DNA of 64,000 bases from positions 1,984,001 through 2,048,000 of the forward strand of contig NZ_AP027737.1 of assembly GCF_030296695.1 (NCBI RefSeq), given 5' to 3'. How positions within the stretch are numbered: the first letter of the stretch is position 1; every line of letters starts with the position of its first letter. The translations under genes and the position numbers were made by a program. The DNA comes from Agromyces mangrovi. Lineage in GTDB: Bacteria > Actinomycetota > Actinomycetes > Actinomycetales > Microbacteriaceae. The notes below the pieces were generated by a model, which was not told the origin of the DNA, searched no databases, and was given only the letters and a program-made list of their open reading frames with translations. Positions 8,854 to 17,345 of the stretch are shown here, one piece after another.

Positions 8854-10155
8854 CTACTCGTACCGTAGCGACTCGATCGGATCCTGGCGGGCGGCACGGC
8901 GGGCCGGGAGCACCCCCGAGAGGAACGCGACCAGCATGATCACGACGATCACCGCGATCACGTTCGCCGGCTGGAACAGCAGGATCGTGAGGCCCGGGAG
9001 GTCGGCGAGGAGGCTGCCCGAGAGGGCCGACGAGATGGCCGTGCCGAGTCCGATCGCCGCGACGGCGCCGATGGCCGAGCCGAGGAAGCCGATCACGACC
9101 GCCTCGAGGCTGAACAGCGAGAACACCTTGCCGTTCGACATGCCCATGGCCTTCATGAGGCCGATCTCGCGGGTGCGCTCCTGCACGCTCATCAGCAGGG
9201 TGTTCACGATGCCGAAGGATGCCGCGACCAGCGCGATCACGCTGAACGCGCTGAGCACCCCGATGATGCCGTTGATCACGGTCTGCACGACGCCGAGCTG
9301 GTCCTCGACCGTCTGGCCGGCGAGGTCGGCGTCCGCGAGCTGCGCCTTGACGTCGTCGATGTCGGTTGCGGTGACGGCCCCCTCGTCGCCGGTGCCCGCG
9401 ATGGTCGCGACCGCGATCACGTAGGCATCCGGCTGGCCGGGAATCGCCTGCGCGTCGGCGATCGTGTCGGTGAGCGCCTGGTTCGCGCCGGCGCCGGCGG
9501 CGAAGAGGCTCGCGTTGGCGACGCCGACGACCTCGGCCTCGACGACCTGCGCCTGGCGCGAGGCATCCGTGTACCCGAGCTCGACGGTCTCGCCGATCGC
9601 GCCCTCGGCGTCGCCGTAGCCGAGCGCCTCGACGTACTCCTCGGGGAGCACCACCTGCGCGTCGGCGGACGACTGGTCGAGCTGCACGCCCGCAGCGAGG
9701 TCGCTGCGGCCGATCGACGACGTCGGGTTCACGTCGAGTTCGTACCGGTCGTCGTCCGATCCGCCCGCGGGCGCGACCCAGTCGACGCTCACCTGCCGCA
9801 CGGGTTCGACCCGCTCGACGCCGTCCATCTCGGCGATCGCGTCGAGGTCGTCGTCGTTCAGCAGCGTGCCCGCACCCAGCGGGTTCGCCTGCGCCGACTG
9901 CTGGCGCCCGTCGGGGTCGTAGGCGTTCGGGCCCTCGGTCGTGTCGGTCGACGCGGCGGGGGTGACGAGCACGACGTCGCCGGTGCTGATCGTCGCGACC
10001 TGCTTCTCGACGTAGTCGTTCACGCCCGCGCCGAGGGCGGTCGTGAGGGTCAGGGTGAATGCGCCGACGAAGAGGCTCAGCACGGTCAGGGTGGTCCGCA
10101 GCTTGCTGCGGAACGCGTTGCGCGTGGCGCTGGTGATGACATCCGCGGTCCTCAT
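8854..10155 (-). CDS. ABC transporter permease, MacB/FtsX-like
   Basis: 433 residues. One N-terminal membrane helix (about 20-45), a large extracytoplasmic MacB core domain (about 50-285), then three C-terminal helices typical of the FtsX fold, including NTLLMSVQERTREIGLMKAMG. Type VII (mechanotransmission) exporters of this kind move lipoproteins, antibiotics or peptides; the substrate is unknown. Its ATG overlaps the presumed stop of the ATPase gene (ATGA at 10152-10155). Confidence 0.9.
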   Translation of the reverse strand: MRTADVITSATRNAFRSKLRTTLTVLSLFVGAFTLTLTTALGAGVNDYVEKQVATISTGDVVLVTPAASTDTTEGPNAYDPDGRQQSAQANPLGAGTLLNDDDLDAIAEMDGVERVEPVRQVSVDWVAPAGGSDDDRYELDVNPTSSIGRSDLAAGVQLDQSSADAQVVLPEEYVEALGYGDAEGAIGETVELGYTDASRQAQVVEAEVVGVANASLFAAGAGANQALTDTIADAQAIPGQPDAYVIAVATIAGTGDEGAVTATDIDDVKAQLADADLAGQTVEDQLGVVQTVINGIIGVLSAFSVIALVAASFGIVNTLLMSVQERTREIGLMKAMGMSNGKVFSLFSLEAVVIGFLGSAIGAVAAIGLGTAISSALSGSLLADLPGLTILLFQPANVIAVIVVIMLVAFLSGVLPARRAARQDPIESLRYE

Positions 10156-10861
10156 CGCTCGCCCCCTCGACGATCAGGCCGTCGGCGATGGTGATGCGCC
10201 GATCGCAGCGGGCGGCCAGGTCGTCGTCGTGGGTGACGACGACGAGGGTGATGCCGCGCTCGCGCTGCAGGCCGAAGAGGATGTCCTCGACCTGGGCGCC
10301 GGTCGCGGTGTCGAGGTTGCCGGTGGGCTCGTCGGCGAAGATCACATCGGGGTCGTTGACGAGGGCGCGCGCGATGACGACGCGCTGCTTCTGGCCGCCC
10401 GAGAGGTCGGTGGCCTTGTTCTTCGCCTTGTCGGCGAGCCCGAGCGACTCGAGCACCGCCAGGCCGCGGCGGGTGCGCTCGCGCGGCGGCAGGCCGGCGA
10501 CGAGCAGCGGCAGGGTGACGTTCTCGAGCACGGTCTGCTGCGCGGTCAGGAAGAACTGCTGGAACACGAATCCGAAGCGCTCGTTGCGCAGCGCGTTGAC
10601 CCGCTTGGTGGTCGCGGTCGCGGCATCCTCCCCGTCGACCTCGACGATGCCGGAGGTCGGTCGGTCGAGCAGCGCGAGCAGGTGCATGAGCGTCGACTTG
10701 CCCGAGCCGGACTTGCCGACGATGGCGAGCGATTCGCCGCGGCGCACCTCGAGGCTCACGCCCTTCAGTGCGTCGAACCGGGCCTGGCCGGTGCCGTAGG
10801 ACTTCGTCAGCGCGTCGGCGCTGAGCACCGGCGGGGCGCCGGCGGCGGGTGTGGGGGTCAC
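10152..10861 (-). CDS. ABC transporter ATP-binding protein (LolD/MacB type), 3' end frameshifted in this sequence
   Basis: Walker A GKSGSGKST, Q-loop FVFQQFF, signature LSGGQKQR, Walker B VIFADEP and the H-loop VVTHDDD are all intact. The GTG at 10861 follows AGGGAAACCT. As given, the frame has no stop and runs on to 8207, through the permease gene and into tetR. Adding one G to the five-G run (10162-10166) would end the protein at TGA 10152-10154, overlapping the permease start and giving 236 residues, the normal size. I treat the long frame as an artefact of one missing base. The end coordinate assumes that correction. Confidence 0.82.
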
Positions 10862-10893
10862 AGGTTTCCCTTCATCATGTGCAATCTGAAGTG

Positions 10894-10914
10894 CAGTGAC
10901 TGCAACAGTGACTG
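10894..10914. promoter_or_regulatory. Candidate TetR operator: two CAGTGACTG repeats
   Basis: CAGTGACTG (itself palindromic, CAGT-G-ACTG) occurs at 10894-10902 and 10906-10914, 12 bp apart, upstream of the ABC ATPase start. The only regulator in that operon is the TetR at 8207-8839. Confidence 0.5.
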
Positions 10915-10946
10915 GTGAAGCTGGGAAGAGCCTCGGAGCCCGGCCC

Positions 10947-11606
10947 TCAGGCGATCGGCGGGTCCGTCCGCTCGACGATCTCCCGCAGTGCCGCGGCCGC
11001 GTTGGCACCACGCCCGTCGGCGATCGCCCGTGCCGCTGTCGCGTGCAGTGCGACATCGTGCGGGTCGGGCCGGTCGACGTGCCGCGCGCGGTCCTCGAGC
11101 GCCTCGTCGATCACCGCCCCGAGGCGCTGCAGCATGCGGTTGCCCGACAGGCGCAGCAGCTCGCGGTGGAACGCCTGGTCGGCGTCGAGGAAGGCCGGTC
11201 CGTCGGCGCGGGCGAGCCGCTCGGCCAGTTCGAGCAGAGCGGATGCCTCGGGGTCGGCCGCGTGTAGCGCCGCCGCCTCGGCCGCCGCCGGCTCCACCGC
11301 GAGCCGCAGCGCGACGAGCTCCGCGAGCTGCGTGGCGCGTGCGGCCCCGTCGCCGGCGAGTCGCCAGTGGATCACGCGCGGGTGCAGTACGTTCCACGCC
11401 TCCTCGGGCAGCACGCGCAGCCCGACGCGCTGCCGCGCCTCCACCAGATCGAGCGACACCAGCACCCGTACGGCCTCGCGCACGATGCTGCGCGAGACGC
11501 CGTGCCGGGCGACGAGTGCGTCCACGGTGAGCACGCTGCCCGCGGGCATCCGCCCGTCGACGATGCGGCGGCCGGTGTCGTCGAGCACCCGCTCGAACGC
11601 GCTCAT
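10947..11606 (-). CDS. GntR family regulator, FadR subfamily
   Basis: 219 residues. N-terminal winged helix (about 5-70; VDALVARHGVSRSIVREAVRVL) and a C-terminal all-helical FCD domain with the metal-binding pattern D...H...H (FLDADQAFHRELLRL, HATAARAI). FCD regulators usually sense sugar acids or other carboxylates. The ATG overlaps the corrected stop of the upstream SDR gene (ATGA at 11603-11606), so it is the second gene of an SDR-gntR operon and probably controls the SDR genes on both strands. Confidence 0.88.
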   Translation of the reverse strand: MSAFERVLDDTGRRIVDGRMPAGSVLTVDALVARHGVSRSIVREAVRVLVSLDLVEARQRVGLRVLPEEAWNVLHPRVIHWRLAGDGAARATQLAELVALRLAVEPAAAEAAALHAADPEASALLELAERLARADGPAFLDADQAFHRELLRLSGNRMLQRLGAVIDEALEDRARHVDRPDPHDVALHATAARAIADGRGANAAAALREIVERTDPPIA

Positions 11607-12336
11607 CGCGCGCCGGCCGCCGCCGCGTTCGGGCTGATCACGAGTTCGTCGATGCGCACGTGCGCGGGGAGTCGAGCACGAACATCGCCGCGCGGGCGAT
11701 GTCGTCGGGCGCGAGCATGCGGGTGCGGGCGTCGGCGTCGGGCACGACCGGGCGCTGGTCGAGGAAGTCGGTGGCCACGTCGCCCGGGCAGAGGTGGCAG
11801 GCCTGCACGCCGCGGTCGGCCTCCTCCGAGTTCAGCGAGCGGCAGAGCGAGCCGACGGCGGTCTTGCTGGCGCTGTACGCGACGCCCGCGGCGGGGGCGT
11901 GCTGCCAGCCGGCGATCGACGAGATGCACACGATGCGCCCACGGCTCGCGCGCAATGACGGCAGGGCGGCATCGATGACGGATGCCACGCCGGTGAGGTT
12001 CGTCGCCACGACCGCCTCGAACTCCGCCAGCGACTGGTCGGCCCAGGCGCGTCGACGCATGTTCAGCCCGGCCGAGAGCACGAGCGCGTCGAGGCGGCCG
12101 AACCGGTCGAGCACCGCGTCGCGCGCGGCGGCGACGCCGGAGGCATCCGTCACGTCGAGTCGCACGACGAGCGCTGTTCCACCCGCGGATTCGATCGCCG
12201 CCGCGACCTCCTCGAGCTGGGCGGTTCTCCGGCCGCCGACCGCGACCGACCACCCGCTCGCCGCCGCGCGTTCCGCCGTGGCGCGGCCCATGCCGCTGCC
12301 CCCGCCCGTGACCCAGAGCACCTTCGCCGTGTTCAT
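11603..12336 (-). CDS. SDR family oxidoreductase, C-terminal frameshift in this sequence
   Basis: Rossmann motif VTGGGSGMG (residues 9-17), catalytic Ser in CISSIAG and YSASK at about 155-159: a classical NAD(P)H short-chain dehydrogenase. As given, the frame changes after MFVLDSP and stops at 11638. The other frame continues HVRIDELVISPNAAAAGAR, the usual SDR tail, to 11603. One missing base in the CCCC run (11666-11669 on the plus strand) explains this; the corrected protein has 244 residues. The start looks leaderless: TACTAT (12343-12348) is 6 nt before the ATG. Substrate unknown. Confidence 0.85.
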
Positions 12337-12399
12337 GCGCCAATAGTATGCTTTTTCGCGCCGGGCGTCCCGCCCCGCAGCCGTTCGAGGAGGAACCGC

Positions 12400-13193
12400 A
12401 TGCATCTGGACCTGACCGACCGCGTCGTCGTCGTGACCGGCGGCGGGCGCGGCATCGGCCGCGTGATCGCGGAGACCTTCGCAGCCGAGGGCGCGCAGGT
12501 CGTGGTGATCGACCTCGCCGAGGTGCCCGGCGACGCCCCGTTCGCCTCGCTCGCCGCCGACATCACCGACACCGCGCAGGTGCGGGCGGCCGTCGCCGAG
12601 GTCGTCCGCCGGCACGGCCGCATCGACGTGCTCGTGAACAACGCCGGCATCAACGTCGAGGGCCGCGTCGAGGAGCTCGACGACGACGCCTGGCAGCGCT
12701 GCCTCGACGTGAACGCCGGCGGCACCTTCCGCATGTGCCGCGAGGTCGCGCCGATCATGCGCGCGCAGGGCGGCGGCCGCATCCTGAACGCCGCCTCCTT
12801 CGCCGCGATCATCCCGAGCGTCGGCAGCGCCGCGTACGCCGCCTCGAAGGCCGCGGTGGTGCAATTCACGCGCGTGCTCGCGAGCGAGCTCGGGCCGTGG
12901 AACGTGACCGTGAACGCCTACGCGCCCGGCATGATCCCGACCGCGATGAACGGCTTCGCCGCCCTCGAGGGGAGGCGCGCGAGCGCACGCTCGACCAGCT
13001 CTCGATCCGCCGCTGGGGCGAGCCCGACGACATCGCGCGCCTGCTCGTGTTCCTCGCCAGCGACGAGGCGGCGTACATCACGGGCACCCTCGTCGACACG
13101 AGCGGCGGCAAGTTCGCCACGCAGTCGCCCGGTCGCGCGTACGATGCGGCAGCGGGGGACACGACCGCCCCGCCCGCACGACGGAAGGACTGA
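12400..13193 (+). CDS. SDR family oxidoreductase (FabG-like), frameshifted in this sequence
   Basis: VTGGGRGIG at residues 11-19, NNAGI near 84 and YAASK at about 146-150 mark a classical SDR. GAGGAGGAACC precedes the ATG. As given, the frame breaks after FAALEG near residue 190; the true tail (EARERTLDQLSIRRWGEPDD, then ASDEAAYITGTLVDTSGG) is in another frame, ending at 13193. One missing G in the run at 12969-12972 accounts for it; the corrected length is 264. Divergent from the SDR at 11603-12336 and 4 nt before the next SDR. Confidence 0.85.
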
Positions 13194-13197
13194 CCGC

Positions 13198-13920
13198 ATG
13201 GATCTCGGACTCACGGGGCGCGTCGCGCTCATCTCGGGCGGCAGCGGCTTCGTGGGGCGCGCGGTCGCCGCGGCCCTGCGCGACGAGGGCGCGGTCGTCG
13301 TGCTCGCCGGGCGCGACGAGGACCGCCTCGAGGGCGCGGTCGCCGACCTCGACGCCGGCACGGACCGCATCACCGCCGTCACCATGGACACCCGCGACGA
13401 GGCATCCGTCGCCGCCGCCATCGCCTGGGTCGTGCGCGAGCACGGGCGCCTCGACGTGCTCGTGAACACCGCCGCACCGCCGGCCGGCACCCTCGACCCG
13501 GCGCGCGACCACGACGCCGCCCAGGTGCTCGACGCCATCGACGGCAAGGCCATGGGGTACCTCAGAACCACGGATGCCGCGCTGGCGCAGATGCGCGCCG
13601 CCGGCTGGGGCCGCATCGTGCAGGTGAGTGGCCAGAACGCGCAGTTCACCGCATCGGTCACCTCGAGCGCGCGCAACGCGGTCGTGTCGGTCGCGTCGAA
13701 GACGATCGCCGACGAGCTGGTCGGCACCGGGGTCACCGTCAACGTCGTCGACCCGGGACTCATCACCAACACGCCCTCGACCGAGGTGCGCCTCGCTCGT
13801 GCCGGCGAGTCGACGCCGCAGCAGGTCGCCGCGGCCGTCGTGTTCCTCGCCTCGGAGCAGGCCGCCGCGATCTCGGGCGTCTCGCTCGCCGTCGGGCATC
13901 GGGCGCTCGGCGTGCAGTAG
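13198..13920 (+). CDS. SDR-fold protein without the canonical YxxxK motif
   Basis: 240 residues. The nucleotide-binding motif ISGGSGFVG is at residues 11-19 and NTAAPPAG sits where NNAG is expected. The catalytic stretch reads VSGQNAQ...SSARNAVVSVASK: counting from the Ser, the Tyr and Lys positions hold Ser and Ala. The Rossmann core is complete, so this is a divergent SDR group, possibly with altered catalysis, rather than a decayed gene. GGAAGGA lies 9-10 nt before the ATG; the gene follows the SDR at 12400-13193 in one operon. Confidence 0.8.
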   Translation: MDLGLTGRVALISGGSGFVGRAVAAALRDEGAVVVLAGRDEDRLEGAVADLDAGTDRITAVTMDTRDEASVAAAIAWVVREHGRLDVLVNTAAPPAGTLDPARDHDAAQVLDAIDGKAMGYLRTTDAALAQMRAAGWGRIVQVSGQNAQFTASVTSSARNAVVSVASKTIADELVGTGVTVNVVDPGLITNTPSTEVRLARAGESTPQQVAAAVVFLASEQAAAISGVSLAVGHRALGVQ

Positions 13921-13962
13921 GGCGCCCGCGACGCGCGACGGCGGCGCGATACCCTCGGAGCC

Positions 13963-14703
13963 ATGGATCCCCGAGGGGAGTTCGATCCGGCGGGTGAGGC
14001 GGCGGCCGAGGCGGCCCCGCCGGCCGGCGCGATGTCGTCGGCGCGGGCGGCTCCCCGTCGGCTCGCGATCGCGGCACCGTACCTCCGTCTCGCGGCGTGG
14101 TTCCAGCTGGCCTGGCTCGCCTGCGGGCTGACCGCGTACTGGGCGGGCGCGCCCGTGCACCTCGGGCTCATCGCCCTGATGATCCCCGTGCTCTGGGTGC
14201 CGGCGGCGCTCGCCGCCTTCGCCGACTTCCCGCTGCCCACCGCGGTGCAGGTGCACTACGGCGTCTTCCTGTCGGCAGCGCCGGTGCTCGGCAGTGCGCT
14301 GCTCGTCTACGGCCTGGTCCCCGGCTGGGACAAGCTCACCCACCTCGACTCCGGCGTGCTGCTGGTCTGGCTCGGACTGTTCGCCGTCGCCCGGGCCGAG
14401 TCGCAGATGCGCGCCGCCGCGCCCCGCTGGGTCGTCTCCGCCGCGGCGATCGTGACGCCGCTCGCGTTCGCGGCGACCTGGGAGATCGGCGAGTTCCTGA
14501 CGGACTTGCTGTTCGGCACGCAGTCGCAGCTCGGCCTCGCCGACACCGTCGCCGACATGGTCGCCGCAGGAATCGGCGCGCTGCTCGGGCTCCTGCTGGT
14601 GATGCTCACGCGCTGGCCTCGGAGCATCCTGCCCCGCTCGTTCGCCGGCGAGGCGCGCCGCGCCGACGCACGCCGCCGCGCCCGAGCCCGCCTGCGCCCC
14701 TGA
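13963..14703 (+). CDS. YjdF/DUF2238-like membrane protein
   Basis: 246 residues with about six membrane helices and the characteristic C-terminal block WEIGEFLTDLLFGTQSQLG followed by DTVADMVAAGIGALLG, as in the YjdF family. Function unknown. A cytoplasmic N-terminal region (about 1-35) is Ala/Pro-rich and the C-terminus is Arg-rich. The start seems leaderless: TACCCT (13950-13955) is 7 nt before the ATG. Confidence 0.75.
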   Translation: MDPRGEFDPAGEAAAEAAPPAGAMSSARAAPRRLAIAAPYLRLAAWFQLAWLACGLTAYWAGAPVHLGLIALMIPVLWVPAALAAFADFPLPTAVQVHYGVFLSAAPVLGSALLVYGLVPGWDKLTHLDSGVLLVWLGLFAVARAESQMRAAAPRWVVSAAAIVTPLAFAATWEIGEFLTDLLFGTQSQLGLADTVADMVAAGIGALLGLLLVMLTRWPRSILPRSFAGEARRADARRRARARLRP

Positions 14704-14727
14704 CCCGCCCAGACCTTTCCCCGCACC

Positions 14728-14787
14728 GGCCCGCCGAAATCACACCGGCCCGTGCTGCAGCGCGTGCCCCTGTGATCTCGACGGGCC
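14728..14787. terminator. 60-nt palindrome between convergent genes, likely bidirectional terminator
   Basis: Arms of 17 nt (14728-14744 and 14771-14787) pair at 15 positions; inside them a smaller hairpin centred on CTGCAG can form. It lies between the convergent genes ending at 14703 and 14815. Same length as the dispersed palindromes at 18803, 20083 and 42685, but unrelated in sequence. Confidence 0.55.
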
Positions 14788-14814
14788 GCTGCGATCGGCG
14801 CACGTCGGCGCCGC

Positions 14815-16029
14815 CTACGCGAGCGCCCCGGCCGGGTCGCCCAGCACTCCCTCGAACGCGATCTCGGCGGCGCCGATCGCGAGGATGTCGGAGCCCAGCG
14901 CGGGCCGGTCGAGGCGAACGGCGTCGACGGATGCCTCGAGCCCGGCGCGCCGCATCGACGCGCGCAGCACGGGGCCGGCGCCGTCGAGCAGCACGCCGAG
15001 GAATCCGCCGAGCAGCACGAGGCTCGGGTCGAACAGGTTGACCGCGTTGCCGAGCGCGGTGCCGAGCACGTCGGCCTGCGCCTCGAGCTCGCCCGCAAGC
15101 CCCGCGGAGGGCCCCGTCGCGACCGCCGCCTCGAGTCGCGCGAGCGGGGTGTGCCGCGACTCGTCGGCCTCGGAGGCATCCGCCCCCAGGTGCACGAGCA
15201 ACGCATCTCGGCGCACAAGCGCCTCCAGCGTGCCGGCGAGCCCGGCCGAGTCGCGCGCCGGAGCGTCGCCGACCCGCATGTGCCCGAGCTCGCCCGCGTA
15301 GCCGCCCGCGCCGCCGAGCGGCCGCCCGCCCGCGATCACGCCCGCGCCGATGCCGCTCGCACCGCCGTTCACGTAGACCAGGTCGTCGACTCCGCGCCCG
15401 GCGCCGAACACGCGCTCGGCCAGCGCGCCGAGCCGGGCGTCGTTCGCGGCCGACGCCGACAGCCCGGTGGACGCCTGGAGCATCGCGGCGAGCGGCGCAT
15501 CCCGCCACCCGAGGTGCGGCGCGTGGCGCACGAGCCCGTCGTCGGCGCGCACGAGCCCGGGCACCGCGGCGCCGACGGCGGTGACCCGCGTGCCGGCGAA
15601 CGCGCGCCCCCAGTCGTCGAGCTGCAGCCGCACGACGGCCACCACGTCGTCGGGCGTGGGCAGGGCGATCGGATGCCTCGCGCGAGCGAACACCGCACCG
15701 CCGAGGCCGACCAGGGCGAGCTCGACCGCGTCGATCTCGGGGTTCACGGCGACCGCCGCGACGTCGTCACGCGGCACGACGGTGGGAGACGGGCGGCCGG
15801 CCCGCGCGGTCGGGGAGGGTTCGCGTTCGTCGACGAGCCCGAGTTCGACGAGTTCGGTCACGAGCGCGCCGATCGTCGACCGGTTCAGGCCGGTCGCCCG
15901 GGTGAGCTCCGCACGCGAGACCGCTCCGCCGTGGTGCACGAGGCGCAGCACGGTGGCGAGGTTGTGCCGTCGCACCGACTCGAGGCTGTTCCCGCGCACC
16001 GTACCCGCCACCTGCCTCGCCTCCGTCAT
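14815..16029 (-). CDS. ROK family repressor, XylR-like
   Basis: 404 residues. N-terminal winged helix (about 20-75; RRHNLATVLRLVHHGGAVSRAELTRATGLNRSTIG), then a sugar-kinase-like ROK domain with the glycine-rich VYVNGGASGIGAGVIAGG. The ROK His/Cys zinc motif is not obvious. Divergent from xylA, whose promoter carries the palindrome TGTTG-N7-CAACA, so it is most likely the xylose-responsive repressor of xylAB. ATG at 16029 has a poor ribosome site; the in-frame GTG at 16011, preceded by GGAGG, is an alternative start. Confidence 0.87.
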   Translation of the reverse strand: MTEARQVAGTVRGNSLESVRRHNLATVLRLVHHGGAVSRAELTRATGLNRSTIGALVTELVELGLVDEREPSPTARAGRPSPTVVPRDDVAAVAVNPEIDAVELALVGLGGAVFARARHPIALPTPDDVVAVVRLQLDDWGRAFAGTRVTAVGAAVPGLVRADDGLVRHAPHLGWRDAPLAAMLQASTGLSASAANDARLGALAERVFGAGRGVDDLVYVNGGASGIGAGVIAGGRPLGGAGGYAGELGHMRVGDAPARDSAGLAGTLEALVRRDALLVHLGADASEADESRHTPLARLEAAVATGPSAGLAGELEAQADVLGTALGNAVNLFDPSLVLLGGFLGVLLDGAGPVLRASMRRAGLEASVDAVRLDRPALGSDILAIGAAEIAFEGVLGDPAGALA

Positions 16030-16062
16030 CCCGCCATTCTGGCCGCCGCCGAGCGCAGCCCC

Positions 16063-16104
16063 TTGCGAAGCCGAGCCTAGCCGGTTATGTTGTGCATGCC
16101 AACA
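16063..16104 (+). promoter_or_regulatory. xylA promoter with overlapping ROK operator
   Basis: TTGCGA (16063-16068), 17-bp spacer, TATGTT (16086-16091). The palindrome TGTTG-N7-CAACA (16088-16104) covers the end of the -10 and the start site, where a repressor would exclude RNA polymerase. Confidence 0.7.
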
Positions 16105-16137
16105 AACTCGACGATGACGCTGGAAGGCGGCACCACC

Positions 16138-17328
16138 ATGGCCCTCGCGCCCACTCGCGACGACAAGTTCTCCTTCGGCCTCTGGACGATCGGCTACAAC
16201 GGCACCGATCCGTTCGGCGGCCCCACGCGGCATCCGCTCGATGTCGTGCACGCCGTCGAGCGGCTCTCCGAGCTCGGCGCCTACGGCCTCACCTTCCACG
16301 ACGACGACCTGTTCGCGTTCGGCTCGACCGACGCCGAGCGCCAGACGCAGATCGACCGCCTGAAGGGCGCGCTCGCCGACACCGGCATCGTCGTGCCGAT
16401 GGTGACCACGAACCTCTTCAGCGCGCCCGTGTTCAAGGACGGCGGGTTCACCTCGAACGACCGCCAGGTGCGCCGCTTCGCGCTCCGCAAGGTGCTGCGC
16501 AACCTCGACCTCGCCGCCGAGCTCGGTGCGAAGACCTTCGTCATGTGGGGCGGTCGCGAGGGTGCCGAGTACGACTCGGCCAAGGACATCCGCGCCGCCC
16601 TCGAGCGCTACCGCGAGGCCGTGAACCTGCTCGGCGACTACGTGACAGACAAGGGCTACGACATCCGCTTCGCGATCGAGCCGAAGCCGAACGAGCCGCG
16701 CGGCGACATCCTGCTGCCGACCCTCGGCCACGCCATCGCCTTCATCGACTCGCTCGAGCGCCCCGAGCTCGTCGGCCTCAACCCCGAGGTCGGGCACGAG
16801 CAGATGGCGGGCCTCAACTTCACCGCCGGCATCGCGCAGGCGCTGTACCACGGCAAGCTCTTCCACATCGACCTGAACGGCCAGCGCGGCATCAAGTACG
16901 ACCAGGACCTCGTGTTCGGCCACGGTGACCTGCACAACGCCTTCTCGCTCGTCGACCTGCTCGAGAACGGCGGCCCCGGCGGCGTGCCCGCGTACGACGG
17001 ACCGCGCCACTTCGACTACAAGCCGAGCCGCACCGAGGACGAGACCGGCGTCTGGGACTCCGCGGCGGCGAACATGCGCACCTACCTGCTGCTGAAGGAG
17101 CGCGCCGCCGCCTTCCGCGCCGACCCCGAGGTGCAGGAGGCGCTCGCCGCCGCGCGCGTGCCCGAGCTGTCGCAGCCCACCCTCGGCGAGGGCGAGTCCT
17201 ACGACGACCTGCTCGCCGACCGCTCGGCGTTCGAGGACTTCGACGCGAACGCCTACCTCGGCGGCAGGGGCTTCGGCTTCGTGCGCCTCCAGCAGCTCGC
17301 GACCGAGCACCTGCTCGGCGCGCGCTGA
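16138..17328 (+). CDS. xylA: Xylose isomerase
   Basis: 396 residues, the short class I type found in Streptomyces. The active-site set is complete: His54, Glu181, Lys183, Glu217, His220, Asp245, Asp255, Asp257 and Asp293 (HFDYKP). Converts D-xylose to D-xylulose in the cytoplasm with two divalent metals. ATG at 16138 is chosen because GGAAGGCGG lies just upstream; in-frame starts at 16087 and 16114 fall in or directly after the promoter/operator. First gene of xylAB. Confidence 0.97.
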   Translation: MALAPTRDDKFSFGLWTIGYNGTDPFGGPTRHPLDVVHAVERLSELGAYGLTFHDDDLFAFGSTDAERQTQIDRLKGALADTGIVVPMVTTNLFSAPVFKDGGFTSNDRQVRRFALRKVLRNLDLAAELGAKTFVMWGGREGAEYDSAKDIRAALERYREAVNLLGDYVTDKGYDIRFAIEPKPNEPRGDILLPTLGHAIAFIDSLERPELVGLNPEVGHEQMAGLNFTAGIAQALYHGKLFHIDLNGQRGIKYDQDLVFGHGDLHNAFSLVDLLENGGPGGVPAYDGPRHFDYKPSRTEDETGVWDSAAANMRTYLLLKERAAAFRADPEVQEALAAARVPELSQPTLGEGESYDDLLADRSAFEDFDANAYLGGRGFGFVRLQQLATEHLLGAR

Positions 17329-17345
17329 CCGGGCAGGGGCGCACG

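Noticed and set aside
8207..11056. A single 949-codon minus-strand frame joining the ABC ATPase to the TetR gene
   Set aside because: Its middle overlaps the intact permease gene in another frame and resembles nothing. It exists because one base is missing at the end of the ATPase gene and high GC removes stop codons.
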